Assembly (NCBI GenBank): GCA_016705005.1
Contig: JADIZB010000005.1
Span: forward strand, 186,001-250,000
Source of the DNA: Bacteroidales bacterium
GTDB lineage: Bacteria; Bacteroidota; Bacteroidia; Bacteroidales; Lentimicrobiaceae
Reading direction: 5' to 3'
DNA length: 64,000 bases
How positions within the stretch are numbered: the first letter of the stretch is position 1; every line of letters begins with the position of its first letter. The position numbers and the translations under genes were made by a program. Positions 26,752 through 35,068 of this stretch are shown piece by piece. The notes under the pieces are model-generated. The model searched no databases and had not been told where the DNA came from. It was given only the letters and a program-made list of their open reading frames with translations.

Positions 26752-27503
26752 GTTCCTGTTGTCATCGTCCTGACCACCTTCCTTACATCCTTTTGCTCTG
26801 CCAGCCTGATGACTGACACCAGGTTTCTTACCATCCGGCTGTTCGGATAAATCAAACCCAGTCCCAGGGCACTTATTTTTCTGTCGCGCTCTGCCAGCAG
26901 GGTTCCTGTGTTTTGTGAAGCATGAAATTCACCAGCGCTTTTCCAGGCTCCATCCCGGGCTTCATTGATGCTGAATTTTACCAACATGGCATCAGAATCT
27001 CCGGCAAAACGGTCAAGCAATCCGATCAGGGGAGAGACTTTAGCAATGCGAACCTGCACCATATCTGACATTTCAGACAATAAACGGTTGATGACATTAA
27101 AGTCGTTGTGCAACCCGGTGAGCGGTTTATTCTTCATGGTTTCTGCCGCGGAAACGGATAGGTCGAGGTTGATGTGAGCATTCATGCCCAGTAAAAGATG
27201 ATGGAGAATAAGCAAAGGTTTTTTCCCTGCTTCGAGCGTTACCCGCCAGGCTGCGGTTATCGGTCGCTTACCTTTAAAATCGACAAAGGCAGTAATATAC
27301 CGGTTGGCAAAAAGCACATCGAGCTGCTCCATCCGGTTTCCATCTTCAAACTCATTGTTGAGTATTCCCTGTTTCACCCTGATTGTAACCATACGGTACA
27401 AAGCCGGGAAATAAGCCAGCGGGCTGTTCAGCATTGTTTCCCGGTCAATGATTTCCTGCAGAACAGAGATGACTTCGTCGATGGTGCGGGCTGGTCTTAT
27501 CAT
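26748..27503 (-). CDS. DUF5995 family protein
   Basis: The 251-residue cytoplasmic protein carries the family pattern TIDEVISVLQEIID at the start, SPLAYFPALYRMVT, ANRYITAF and LLGMNAHINLDLSVSAAE (about residues 103-120). The latter resembles a metal or ligand site in related proteins. Its function is unknown. The stop codon overlaps that of GH92 (TTAG shared between strands), so the two transcripts are convergent with no space for a terminator. Confidence 0.78.
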   Translation of the reverse strand: MIRPARTIDEVISVLQEIIDRETMLNSPLAYFPALYRMVTIRVKQGILNNEFEDGNRMEQLDVLFANRYITAFVDFKGKRPITAAWRVTLEAGKKPLLILHHLLLGMNAHINLDLSVSAAETMKNKPLTGLHNDFNVINRLLSEMSDMVQVRIAKVSPLIGLLDRFAGDSDAMLVKFSINEARDGAWKSAGEFHASQNTGTLLAERDRKISALGLGLIYPNSRMVRNLVSVIRLAEQKDVRKVVRTMTTGT

Positions 27504-27847
27504 AGGCTATGGTTTGATGTTATCCGGATTCAGGGTTATTTGAGTTGCTCTGTTAAACAGTGGAATAATGATAAAATCGGAAAGTCGCAATGCTGGCATA
27601 TCTGATTGTTGAAATGCGGAATAAAGCTCCTTTTCAGTAGAATTGCTCAGAGCGGCTCATGAAACTTATTCCACGATGCCTGTCAGCGATACCAGACATT
27701 GTAAATCAATATACAGCCGTTTTCTGAAATCAAATCCAGGTTCTCTGTGTCATTAGAAATTAGACATTAGAAATTAGACATTAGAAATTACTTTTCTTCT
27801 TCAACCTTCTATCTTTGCCACTAAATCATTTGTCATCTTTTCCTGTT
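27504..27847. other. Intergenic region with heptamer repeat and a -7 box
   Basis: In 344 bp there is no gene. At 27752-27790 alternating units TTAGAAA and TTAGACA run in 7-bp phase. TATCTTTG at 27810-27817 matches the -7 element and would give a 27-nt leader to the ATG at 27848; no -33 TTTG is evident. Confidence 0.6.
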
Positions 27848-28537
27848 ATGAAACGTTCCGACCTGCTCTTTGTTTGCTGCGTAATCCTCTTCTTCCTGCC
27901 TTTTTTTGTTTCTGATACGATTTACAATGCCTACAACACTTTTAACCGGGAGCACGGGATGGTGATGAGTTTCATCAAATTCGCCATTCTAGCAACGCTG
28001 GGTGAGGTGATCGGGTTGCGTATCCGTACCGGAAAATACAATGCCGAAGGCTTCGGCATTCTGCCCCGTGCTATTGTATGGGGAATTCTCGGACTTACCA
28101 TTAAACTGGCTTTTGTAATCTTCACTTCCGGTACAATTTCATTCCTGACCTACATGGGTCTTGAAAATGCAAAGGCGGCTTTCGAAGGCGGATTCGGTAT
28201 GGAAAAACTCTTTATAGCATTCTGCATCAGTGTTTTTATGAATTCCATTTATGCCCCCGTGATGATGACCCTTCACAAGATTACCGACACACACATTCTG
28301 CAGACCGGTGGCACCCTGAAGGGACTCTTTACCCCCATCGATTTCAGGGGTATTTTCAGAAATCTGAACTGGGACGTTCAGTGGAACTTCGTGTTTAAAA
28401 AAACCATTCCGTTTTTCTGGTTCCCGGCCCACACCATCACCTTTCTGTTACCTCCTGATTTTCAGGTGCTTTTTGCTGCCGTTCTGGGCATTGCTCTCGG
28501 GCTGATCCTCGCCATCGCTTCCGGAAAAGGTAAGTAA
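27848..28537 (+). CDS. Membrane protein, Mpv17/PMP22-like
   Basis: The 229-residue protein has about four to five membrane segments (residues 5-22, 37-55, 75-95, 115-135, 185-222). The C-terminal part, IPFFWFPAHTITFLLPPDFQVLFAA, resembles the W-x-P...NF...P signature that closes Mpv17/PMP22 family proteins, and bacterial homologues exist in Bacteroidota. The ATG at 27848 was chosen over an upstream alternative start at 27815 because it begins MKRSDLLF next to the first helix and follows the predicted promoter. Its function is unknown; channel or membrane-homeostasis roles are only known for eukaryotic members. Confidence 0.55.
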   Translation: MKRSDLLFVCCVILFFLPFFVSDTIYNAYNTFNREHGMVMSFIKFAILATLGEVIGLRIRTGKYNAEGFGILPRAIVWGILGLTIKLAFVIFTSGTISFLTYMGLENAKAAFEGGFGMEKLFIAFCISVFMNSIYAPVMMTLHKITDTHILQTGGTLKGLFTPIDFRGIFRNLNWDVQWNFVFKKTIPFFWFPAHTITFLLPPDFQVLFAAVLGIALGLILAIASGKGK

Positions 28538-28893
28538 AGCAAATTTTCATCTGTCATCGGTTTCTTCTATCGTTTACTGTCATAAATAACTTTACCTTCA
28601 TTGCCAGTCACCACTTCCGGCAGGAAGAAACCGGGCCATTTCGCTGAATCCAATGCACCCGGTTAACCAGAATAAAAGTGGTTAAAGCTTTTTTTTCAGA
28701 ACCCCTTGCCATGTGCATTCAATTCTATAACTTGCCCCGCATATCTGAACCAGTAAAATTATTTACACTAAGTCCAGATTAGATTATAAATATCATATTT
28801 ATAATCTGTTACAAATAGCATTTTTTGCTGATGCCGGAATTTTTTCCTGAATTTTAAGTGAAACACCGATACAAATCAACCATTATAGCTACA
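28538..28893. other. Intergenic region without recognised features
   Basis: The 356 bp are A/T-rich towards the 3' side (a stretch ATTATAAATATCATATTTATAAT near 28782 has local dyad symmetry). No gene, terminator or clear promoter was recognised. Confidence 0.4.
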
Positions 28894-30225
28894 ATGAAAG
28901 AAGAATTCAGGAAAGAAACCCCCATCGATTTTGGGGTTGTTGAAGCCCGCATCAAGGATATGAATGTACCCAGCATCGGTCAGGCAAGTATCAGGGAGAT
29001 TAAAAGGCTGATTGATAACATTGAGCAGGATACCGGCAAGAAATATATTCGTATGGAAATGGGTATCCCGGGTATGAAACCCTCTTCCATCGGGACCGAA
29101 GCTGAGATAGAAGCCTTGAGAAATGGTGTGGCAGCGATTTATCCCGATATCGACGGAACGCCTGAACTGAAAAAGGAGATCTCACGTTTCGTGAAAAATT
29201 TTATGGACATTGATGTGAAGCCCGATGCCTGCATTCCGACTGTTGGTTCAATGCAGGGGAGCTTCGCCGCTTTTCTTACCCTGGCAAGGATGGATCCGAA
29301 AAGGGATACCACGCTGTTTATTGATCCCGGATTTCCGGTTCACAAACAGCAACACCGCGTACTGGGTCAGAAATTTGAAAGCTTCGATGTTTACGAATAC
29401 CGGGGCGATAAACTGCGCGATAAACTGGAATCCTATTTTATTAAAGGAAATATTCACTCAGTCCTGTATTCTAACCCCAACAATCCTTCATGGATTTGTT
29501 TCACGGATCAGGAATTGAGAACCATCGGAGAACTGGCCAATAAATACGATGTAGTGATCTGTGAAGACCTGGCCTATTTCGGCATGGATTTCCGCAAAGA
29601 TTATTCAAAGCCGGGTGTTCCGCCTTATCAGCCCACAGTGGCTAAATACACCGATAACTATATTCTGTTTATTTCCAGTTCAAAGGCATTCAGCTATGCC
29701 GGTCAGCGCATCGGAATGATGGTGATTTCGAACGATCTCTTTATCCGTAAAGCGCAGGGACTGATGAATTATTACAATTGCAACGTGTTTGGACGGGCAA
29801 TGATCTTCGGTACGGTATATGCCCTGAGTTCCGGCACAGCCCATTCGGCTCAGTATGCCCTTGCAGCCATGCTTAAAGCCGCCAACGATGGGCGATTTAA
29901 CTTTGTTGAAGAGGTCAGGGTATATGGTGAAAAGGCAAAAGTGATGAAACGTCTTTTTCTCGAAAACGGATTTCACATCGTTTACGATACGGATGTGGAT
30001 GAGCCGGTTGCCGATGGATTCTATTTCACCATTGCCTATCCGGGCTTTACCGGGGAGCAGCTGATCGAAGAGCTGTTTTATTACGGCATCAGCGCGATTT
30101 CACTGTCGATCACCGGAAGTGAACGATTGGAAGGTCTCAGGGCCTGTGTTTCATTGGTTCAGCCCTCCCAGTTCCCTGAACTTGAGGAAAGGCTGAAAGT
30201 ATTCAGAAAGCATCATGCCATTTAA
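28894..30225 (+). CDS. PLP-dependent aminotransferase, class I/II
   Basis: The product has 443 residues. Visible are DIDGTPELKKEI, GSMQGSFAAF (PLP phosphate contact), SNPNNPSWICFTD, CEDLAYFGMDF and the PLP lysine in SSSKAFSYAGQRIGMM near residue 269, with the terminal arginine loop LRACVSL. The ATG at 28894 replaces an upstream in-frame GTG at 28858 because the conserved start (EEFRKETPIDFG) follows it. It sits 172 bp upstream of the 2-oxoacid:ferredoxin oxidoreductase genes on the same strand, suggesting it may supply 2-oxo acids by transamination; that link is inference. Confidence 0.87.
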   Translation: MKEEFRKETPIDFGVVEARIKDMNVPSIGQASIREIKRLIDNIEQDTGKKYIRMEMGIPGMKPSSIGTEAEIEALRNGVAAIYPDIDGTPELKKEISRFVKNFMDIDVKPDACIPTVGSMQGSFAAFLTLARMDPKRDTTLFIDPGFPVHKQQHRVLGQKFESFDVYEYRGDKLRDKLESYFIKGNIHSVLYSNPNNPSWICFTDQELRTIGELANKYDVVICEDLAYFGMDFRKDYSKPGVPPYQPTVAKYTDNYILFISSSKAFSYAGQRIGMMVISNDLFIRKAQGLMNYYNCNVFGRAMIFGTVYALSSGTAHSAQYALAAMLKAANDGRFNFVEEVRVYGEKAKVMKRLFLENGFHIVYDTDVDEPVADGFYFTIAYPGFTGEQLIEELFYYGISAISLSITGSERLEGLRACVSLVQPSQFPELEERLKVFRKHHAI

Positions 30226-30397
30226 ATCATTAAATTGCAGGAAGATACACATATATTTCATCGTGTAATCCATCAGTTTAAAATCGATATAAATAATGGT
30301 TTGGTGATTAAATTGCAAACGTTTGCGGAGTAAGAGATGATAAAATTATCCTAATTTCGTAGCATCAAAAACATAACAAATTTTAACTCAGAATATC

Positions 30398-30622
30398 ATG
30401 GCAAAAGTCGTAGGTGACATTGTAATTGACATCGAGAAATGCAAGGGATGCTCGGTCTGTATTCCGGCGTGCCCCCAGGATGTGATTGCACTGTCGAAAA
30501 ATGTAAACGGCAAAGGTTACAATTATGCCGAATCAATCAACGATGAGTGCACCGGTTGTACCAACTGCGCCATTGTTTGTCCTGATGGTGTGATCACTGT
30601 ATACAGGAAAAAAGTTGAGTAA
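30398..30622 (+). CDS. 2-oxoacid:ferredoxin oxidoreductase delta subunit (2x[4Fe-4S] ferredoxin)
   Basis: The 74-residue protein has two complete [4Fe-4S] motifs, CKGCSVCIPACP (residues 14-25) and CTGCTNCAIVCP (50-61). It is the first gene of a four-subunit operon in the order delta-alpha-beta-gamma, as in KorDABC/VorDABC type enzymes, and passes electrons from the TPP subunit to external ferredoxin. The alpha gene starts 22 bp downstream. Confidence 0.9.
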   Translation: MAKVVGDIVIDIEKCKGCSVCIPACPQDVIALSKNVNGKGYNYAESINDECTGCTNCAIVCPDGVITVYRKKVE

Positions 30623-30644
30623 GAAAATAATTTACTGAAAGTTT

Positions 30645-31727
30645 ATGAAAGAACTCAGATTAATGAAAGGCAATGAGGCCTTTGCCGAAGCTGCCATCCG
30701 TGCAGGTGCCGATGGATACTTCGGTTATCCGATCACACCTCAGTCGGAAGTTATGGAATACCTGATGGCTGAAAAGCCGCACGAACGCACCGGCATGGTA
30801 GTTCTTCAGGCTGAAAGCGAAGTTGCAGCCATCAACATGGTTTATGGTGGTGCTGCCTGCGGTAAACGCGTGCTTACCTCATCATCAAGTCCCGGTATCA
30901 GCCTGAAACAGGAAGGCATATCATATATAGCAGGCGCCGAACTGCCCTGCGTTATTCTGAATGTTGTTCGCGGTGGTCCAGGCCTTGGAACCATTCAACC
31001 CTCACAATCCGACTATTTTCAATCGACCAAGGGCGGAGGTCACGGCGATTATAAATTGCTGGTTCTTGCCCCATCATCGGTTCAGGAAATGGCCGATTTT
31101 GCGGGTCTTGGTTTCGAACTTGCCTTCAAATACCGCAATCCGGTTCTTATTCTTTCCGACGGTGCCATCGGACAAATGATGGAAAAAGTTGAACTCGACG
31201 AACAGAAGCCCCGCTGGACTGAGGAGGAAATCATAAAAAATACCCCCTGGGCCACCACCGGTAAAACAAAGAACCGCGAAAGAAACATCATTACTTCGCT
31301 CGATCTGGATTCAGGCAAGCAGGAATTGCACAATATTGCACTGCAGGCCAAATACAGGGAGATGGAAAAGAATGAAACCCGTTACGAAGCCATCAGTTGT
31401 GAAGATGCCGAATACCTGATCGTTGCCTATGGCACCAGTGCCCGTCTGAGCCAGAAAGCTGTAGATCTGCTGAGGGCAGAGGGCTATAAAGTCGGTCTGC
31501 TCAGGCCAATTACCCTATTCCCCTTCCCTACTGCGGTCATAGCCAAACTTGCCGATCAGGTAAAAGGCATTCTGACTGTGGAAATGAGTGCCGGACAGAT
31601 GATTGAGGACGTGCGTCTCGCTGTGGGCTGCAGGGTTAAAGTTGAGCACTTTGGCAGGATGGGGGGAATCATTCCTTCTCCAACCGAAGTTGTGGATGCA
31701 ATGCATAAAAAAATAATCGGAGGATAA
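30645..31727 (+). CDS. vorB: 2-oxoacid:ferredoxin oxidoreductase alpha subunit (VorB/KorA-like)
   Basis: The 360-residue subunit opens with RLMKGNEAFAEAAIRAGADGYFGYPITPQSE, the pyrimidine-binding fold of the alpha subunit. Further landmarks are SSSPGISLKQEGISYIAGAELP, RGGPGLGTIQPSQSDYF and a C-terminal transketolase-like domain with YGTSARLSQKAVDLLR. Together with the other three subunits it oxidatively decarboxylates a 2-oxo acid to acyl-CoA with ferredoxin reduction in the cytosol. Branched-chain 2-oxo acids or 2-oxoglutarate are the likely substrates; sequence by eye does not separate them. The beta gene starts 5 bp downstream. Confidence 0.88.
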   Translation: MKELRLMKGNEAFAEAAIRAGADGYFGYPITPQSEVMEYLMAEKPHERTGMVVLQAESEVAAINMVYGGAACGKRVLTSSSSPGISLKQEGISYIAGAELPCVILNVVRGGPGLGTIQPSQSDYFQSTKGGGHGDYKLLVLAPSSVQEMADFAGLGFELAFKYRNPVLILSDGAIGQMMEKVELDEQKPRWTEEEIIKNTPWATTGKTKNRERNIITSLDLDSGKQELHNIALQAKYREMEKNETRYEAISCEDAEYLIVAYGTSARLSQKAVDLLRAEGYKVGLLRPITLFPFPTAVIAKLADQVKGILTVEMSAGQMIEDVRLAVGCRVKVEHFGRMGGIIPSPTEVVDAMHKKIIGG

Positions 31728-31732
31728 TTGTC

Positions 31733-32506
31733 ATGGCCAATATAACCAAAGAAGAAATCCGGAAACCTGAGAACCTGGTTTATAAGAAAACAGACCTGCT
31801 CACCGACAAGGCGCTGAGCTATTGCCCGGGCTGCGGACATGGTACTGCCCACCGGATAGTGATGGAAGTACTCGAAGAAATGGACATACAGGATAAAACC
31901 ATCGGAATTGCCCCGGTGGGTTGTTCGGTGCTGGCCTACGAATTTATGAACATCGATATGCAACAGGCTGCCCACGGACGTGCGCCTGCTCTTGCAACTG
32001 CTGTGAAGCGACTGCACCCCGATAAATTTGTGTTTACCTATCAGGGTGACGGTGACCTGGCAGCCATCGGTACGGCCGAAACCATTCATGCATGCAACCG
32101 CGGCGAAAATATCGTGATCATTTTCATCAACAACGGTATTTACGGGATGACCGGAGGCCAGATGGCCCCCACTACCCTTCCGGGGATGAAATCATCTACT
32201 TCACCTTACGGACGTGACGTCCAGACAATGGGTAATCCGCTTAAAATTACTGAGCTGATTGCTCAGCTCCCGGGAACCATTTTCGTAACCAGACAGGCTG
32301 TTCACACTCCTGCGCATGTGCGCAAGACCAAAAAGGCAATCCGAAAGGCATTTGAAAATCAGAAACTCAACAAAGGGCTTTCCTTTGTGGAGATTGTTTC
32401 CAATTGCAATTCCGGTTGGAAAATGACACCTTTGAAATCCAACGAATGGATGGTGGACAATATGTTCCCATTCTATCCGCTGGGAGATATTAAGGTCAAT
32501 GAGTAA
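31733..32506 (+). CDS. 2-oxoacid:ferredoxin oxidoreductase beta subunit (TPP-binding)
   Basis: The 257-residue TPP-binding subunit has YCPGCGHGTAHRIV near residues 30-43, containing the conserved substrate-side cysteines. The TPP/Mg site is GDGDLAAIGTAETIHACNRG...IFINNGIYGMTGGQ (residues about 104-145). It pairs with the alpha subunit encoded 5 bp upstream. The stop is followed within 8 bp by a heptamer repeat and then 110 bp of spacer before the gamma gene, an unusual break in an otherwise compact operon. Confidence 0.9.
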   Translation: MANITKEEIRKPENLVYKKTDLLTDKALSYCPGCGHGTAHRIVMEVLEEMDIQDKTIGIAPVGCSVLAYEFMNIDMQQAAHGRAPALATAVKRLHPDKFVFTYQGDGDLAAIGTAETIHACNRGENIVIIFINNGIYGMTGGQMAPTTLPGMKSSTSPYGRDVQTMGNPLKITELIAQLPGTIFVTRQAVHTPAHVRKTKKAIRKAFENQKLNKGLSFVEIVSNCNSGWKMTPLKSNEWMVDNMFPFYPLGDIKVNE

Positions 32507-32513
32507 GTTCAAA

Positions 32514-32540
32514 GTCTAAAGTCTAAAGTCTAAAGTTAAA
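32514..32540 (+). repeat. Heptanucleotide repeat inside the oxidoreductase operon
   Basis: GTCTAAA occurs three times in tandem (32514-32534), followed by a degenerate unit. It starts 7 bp after the beta-subunit stop codon and belongs to the same class of 7-bp repeats found elsewhere in the window. Confidence 0.85.
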
Positions 32541-32645
32541 GTACCTGCTTTGGGATTTTTGGGTAGAATTCTTAAACTCAGGACCGGATTGTTGAACTTT
32601 CAGGAATAATAAACAGCTGCAAATAAATAATAAACAGTCAAAGCA

Positions 32646-33200
32646 ATGACAGAAGAAATCATCATAGCAGGATTTGGCGGACAAGGGGTCCTCTCAATGG
32701 GCAAGATTCTGGCTTATTCAGGTGTAATGGAGAACAAGGAAGTCAGCTGGATGCCTTCCTATGGCCCTGAGATGCGCGGTGGAACAGCCAATGTGATCGT
32801 TATTATCAGCGACGAACGGATCAGTTCACCGATTGTCAATTATTTCGATACAGCCATCATCCTCAACCAGCAGTCGATGGACAAATTCGAAAAAACCGTA
32901 AAACCAGGCGGCCTGCTGATTTATGACCCGAATGGAATTACCCGTCATCCGGAGCGTAAAGACATCAACATCTACACGATTGAGGCTGCCGATGAGGCTT
33001 CAAAGGTCGGGTTATCAAAGGTTTTTAACATGGTGGTACTTGGTGGCTACCTGAAGCTGAAGCCCATCGTACAACCGGAATATATCCACAAAGGACTCGA
33101 AAAATCGCTACCGAAACGTCATCATGGCCTGATTCCGGAGAATGAAAAAGCCATTGCCAAAGGCAAGGAAATTATTAAGGAAAAATATTTATTGAATTAG
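32646..33200 (+). CDS. 2-oxoacid:ferredoxin oxidoreductase gamma subunit
   Basis: The 184-residue protein begins EEIIIAGFGGQGVLSMGKIL, the GxGGQG signature of the gamma domain, with SWMPSYGPEMRGGTANV (residues about 38-54) typical of this subunit. It completes the delta-alpha-beta-gamma set. It lies 139 bp after the beta gene, separated by a heptamer repeat; co-transcription is still likely because no terminator intervenes. A strong hairpin terminator follows its stop. Confidence 0.9.
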   Translation: MTEEIIIAGFGGQGVLSMGKILAYSGVMENKEVSWMPSYGPEMRGGTANVIVIISDERISSPIVNYFDTAIILNQQSMDKFEKTVKPGGLLIYDPNGITRHPERKDINIYTIEAADEASKVGLSKVFNMVVLGGYLKLKPIVQPEYIHKGLEKSLPKRHHGLIPENEKAIAKGKEIIKEKYLLN

Positions 33201-33236
33201 ATATCTATTACGCTTACACACACAAACCAACCAATG

Positions 33237-33264
33237 AAAACCTCCGGATACTCCCGGAGGTTTT
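33237..33264 (+). terminator. Intrinsic terminator of the 2-oxoacid oxidoreductase operon
   Basis: An 11-bp stem (AAAACCTCCGG with CCGGAGGTTTT), a 6-nt loop and a terminal T4 lie 36 bp after the gamma-subunit stop. Confidence 0.8.
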
Positions 33265-33322
33265 CTGAATCATACCCTATTGCCCTATATTTATTCAATC
33301 AGATCATCAATATATCCTGCCA

Positions 33323-34501
33323 ATGAGAAAGCTATATCTGACGTTTCTATATGTCATCATATCCATTTTTACACTAGCACAGAATACTTATGAAAAAGGG
33401 TATTATTTGAACAATGGAGGACAAAAAACTGAAGGACTGATAAAAATCCAGGACTGGCGAAAGAATCCGGCTGATTTTCATTTTAAAGCCTCAGACGGAT
33501 CACAACCCGTCAGGATGACCATTGATTCAATCACTGAATTCGGAGTCTCCGGAATATCCAGATACATCCGGAGAAAAGTTAAGATCGACCGTTCAAGTGA
33601 ACTTGTTACCGAATTGAGTATCTACCGGGAACCTGTATTCAATGAGGAAGTCCTCTTTCTGAGAATGGTGGTTGAAGGTAAGCACCGGCTGTATGAGTAT
33701 ATTTCCGGGAATAATCTGAGAAGATATTTTATAGAATCTGATAATTCAGCGATTGAACAACTTATCTATAAAAGTTACCTCTTTGACAATAAAAATGTTG
33801 GAAAAAACAACGATTTCCAGAAACAACTCTGGCTGCACCTGAGATGCGATGATATTTCAATGGCTCAGATTGAAGAAACAGGGTACGATAGGAATTCCCT
33901 TACCAGGCTTTTTGAAAAGTTCAATCAATGTGATCATACCGGATTTGTCAGTTATAAGAAAAAGGCCAGATATGATGATTTTAATCTTACAATCAAACCT
34001 GGTCTGAATATTTCCACTTTTGAAATCTGGAATCCTGTTATTGAGGATCAGGTAGTTAACATTGGTGCTACAGCTGGGTTTCAGATTGGTTGTGAAGTTG
34101 AGTTTATTTTGCCATTCCGGAAAACCAAATGGGCATTACTGGTAGAGCCTGGCTATCTGTCTTATAAAGCACAGGGAAGTTCCCGATGGACTACTGCTGA
34201 TGTAAAGTACTACTCGGTTGAACTACCGGTCGGAATCCGCTACTATTTACTCAACAGTAAAACTTCCAGGATATTCATCAACGGATCAGTGGTATTTAGT
34301 CATTCGATCAATTCTGAAATATTTTATTATTACCAGCGTTTCATGTTAATTCATGATAAGGTGAACGGGTCTGTCGGACTTGGTTATAAATATAAAAACA
34401 GGTTCAGCATTGAATTCAGGGCTGGTACTCACCGACAATTTGACGTAGGGTCGGCTGAATACAATTCCATCTCTTTCCTACTGGGATATTCAATCCTGTA
34501 G
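33323..34501 (+). CDS. Outer-membrane barrel-type protein, paralogue A
   Basis: The 392-residue protein has a Sec signal peptide ending LAQ (about residue 20). The N-terminal domain (about 22-200) holds YEKGYYLNNGGQKTEGLI, DWRKNPADFHF and YIRRKVKIDRSSELV. The C-terminal half (about 215-392) has alternating aromatic/polar strands with a final aromatic-rich strand ending LGYSIL, consistent with a small outer-membrane beta-barrel. It is homologous to two proteins encoded at 43378 and 44912. It is known only as a hypothetical family in Bacteroidota; no function can be assigned. It is a single-gene unit after the oxidoreductase terminator. Confidence 0.72.
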   Translation: MRKLYLTFLYVIISIFTLAQNTYEKGYYLNNGGQKTEGLIKIQDWRKNPADFHFKASDGSQPVRMTIDSITEFGVSGISRYIRRKVKIDRSSELVTELSIYREPVFNEEVLFLRMVVEGKHRLYEYISGNNLRRYFIESDNSAIEQLIYKSYLFDNKNVGKNNDFQKQLWLHLRCDDISMAQIEETGYDRNSLTRLFEKFNQCDHTGFVSYKKKARYDDFNLTIKPGLNISTFEIWNPVIEDQVVNIGATAGFQIGCEVEFILPFRKTKWALLVEPGYLSYKAQGSSRWTTADVKYYSVELPVGIRYYLLNSKTSRIFINGSVVFSHSINSEIFYYYQRFMLIHDKVNGSVGLGYKYKNRFSIEFRAGTHRQFDVGSAEYNSISFLLGYSIL

Positions 34502-34585
34502 CAGTTTTGAACTGGCGCAACTGCCAGCAAGCCAAACATTTTTAAAAATGTCGCAAAAATCCAATTCCAGCTGATGGATGCATGA

Positions 34586-34593
34586 TATTTTTG
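34586..34593 (+). promoter_or_regulatory. Putative -7 box of the second VOC gene
   Basis: TATTTTTG matches TAnnTTTG and would start transcription about 26 nt before the ATG at 34623. No -33 TTTG was seen. Confidence 0.4.
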
Positions 34594-34622
34594 TCCGGTC
34601 AAAAATCAAAAAAGAAAACGAC

Positions 34623-34982
34623 ATGGAAAAACTGATTGCATGGGTGGAAATCCCGGCCGCAGATTTTAAAAGAGCAGTGAATTTTTACAACAATGTTCTT
34701 AACATTGAACTGCAGGAAATTGATTGCGGAACTGAGAAAATGGCCTGCTTCCCCACAGGTGAGGGAGCTATTTCCTGGGCTCCGGGATTCAAGCCTTCAA
34801 AAGATGGTGTGCTGGTGAGCCTGAATACCGGTAACCAACTGGACCAAACCATTGCAAGGGTCATCGAACAGGGTGGCGTCATTGCACATCCCAAAACAAA
34901 AATTGAAGCAGAAGGCAGGGGCTACTTTGCCATTTTCACCGACAGTGAAGGAAACAAGGTCGGACTCTACGGAGACTTATAA
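34623..34982 (+). CDS. VOC-family (glyoxalase-fold) protein
   Basis: The 119-residue protein has AWVEIPAADFKRAVNFYNNV near the N-terminus and a closing FTDSEGNKVGLYG strand. This is the same architecture as the VOC protein at 19643, so the two are probably paralogues. The ATG at 34623 was preferred to an earlier in-frame ATG at 34578 because it starts directly before the conserved first strand and lies after the predicted -7 box. An AraC-type regulator follows on the same strand, a common regulator-target arrangement. Confidence 0.87.
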   Translation: MEKLIAWVEIPAADFKRAVNFYNNVLNIELQEIDCGTEKMACFPTGEGAISWAPGFKPSKDGVLVSLNTGNQLDQTIARVIEQGGVIAHPKTKIEAEGRGYFAIFTDSEGNKVGLYGDL

Positions 34983-35043
34983 CCGGTCAAACCGGGAATG
35001 CTGTCAGATAACCACTGACTGCATTCCCGGTTCAGATTAATTC

Positions 35044-35051
35044 TATTTTTG
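35044..35051 (+). promoter_or_regulatory. Putative -7 box of the AraC-family gene
   Basis: TATTTTTG lies 18 bp before the GTG start at 35069, so the transcript leader would be only about 14 nt. It suggests the regulator has its own promoter apart from the VOC gene. Confidence 0.4.
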
Positions 35052-35068
35052 TCCTGTAATTTATCAAA

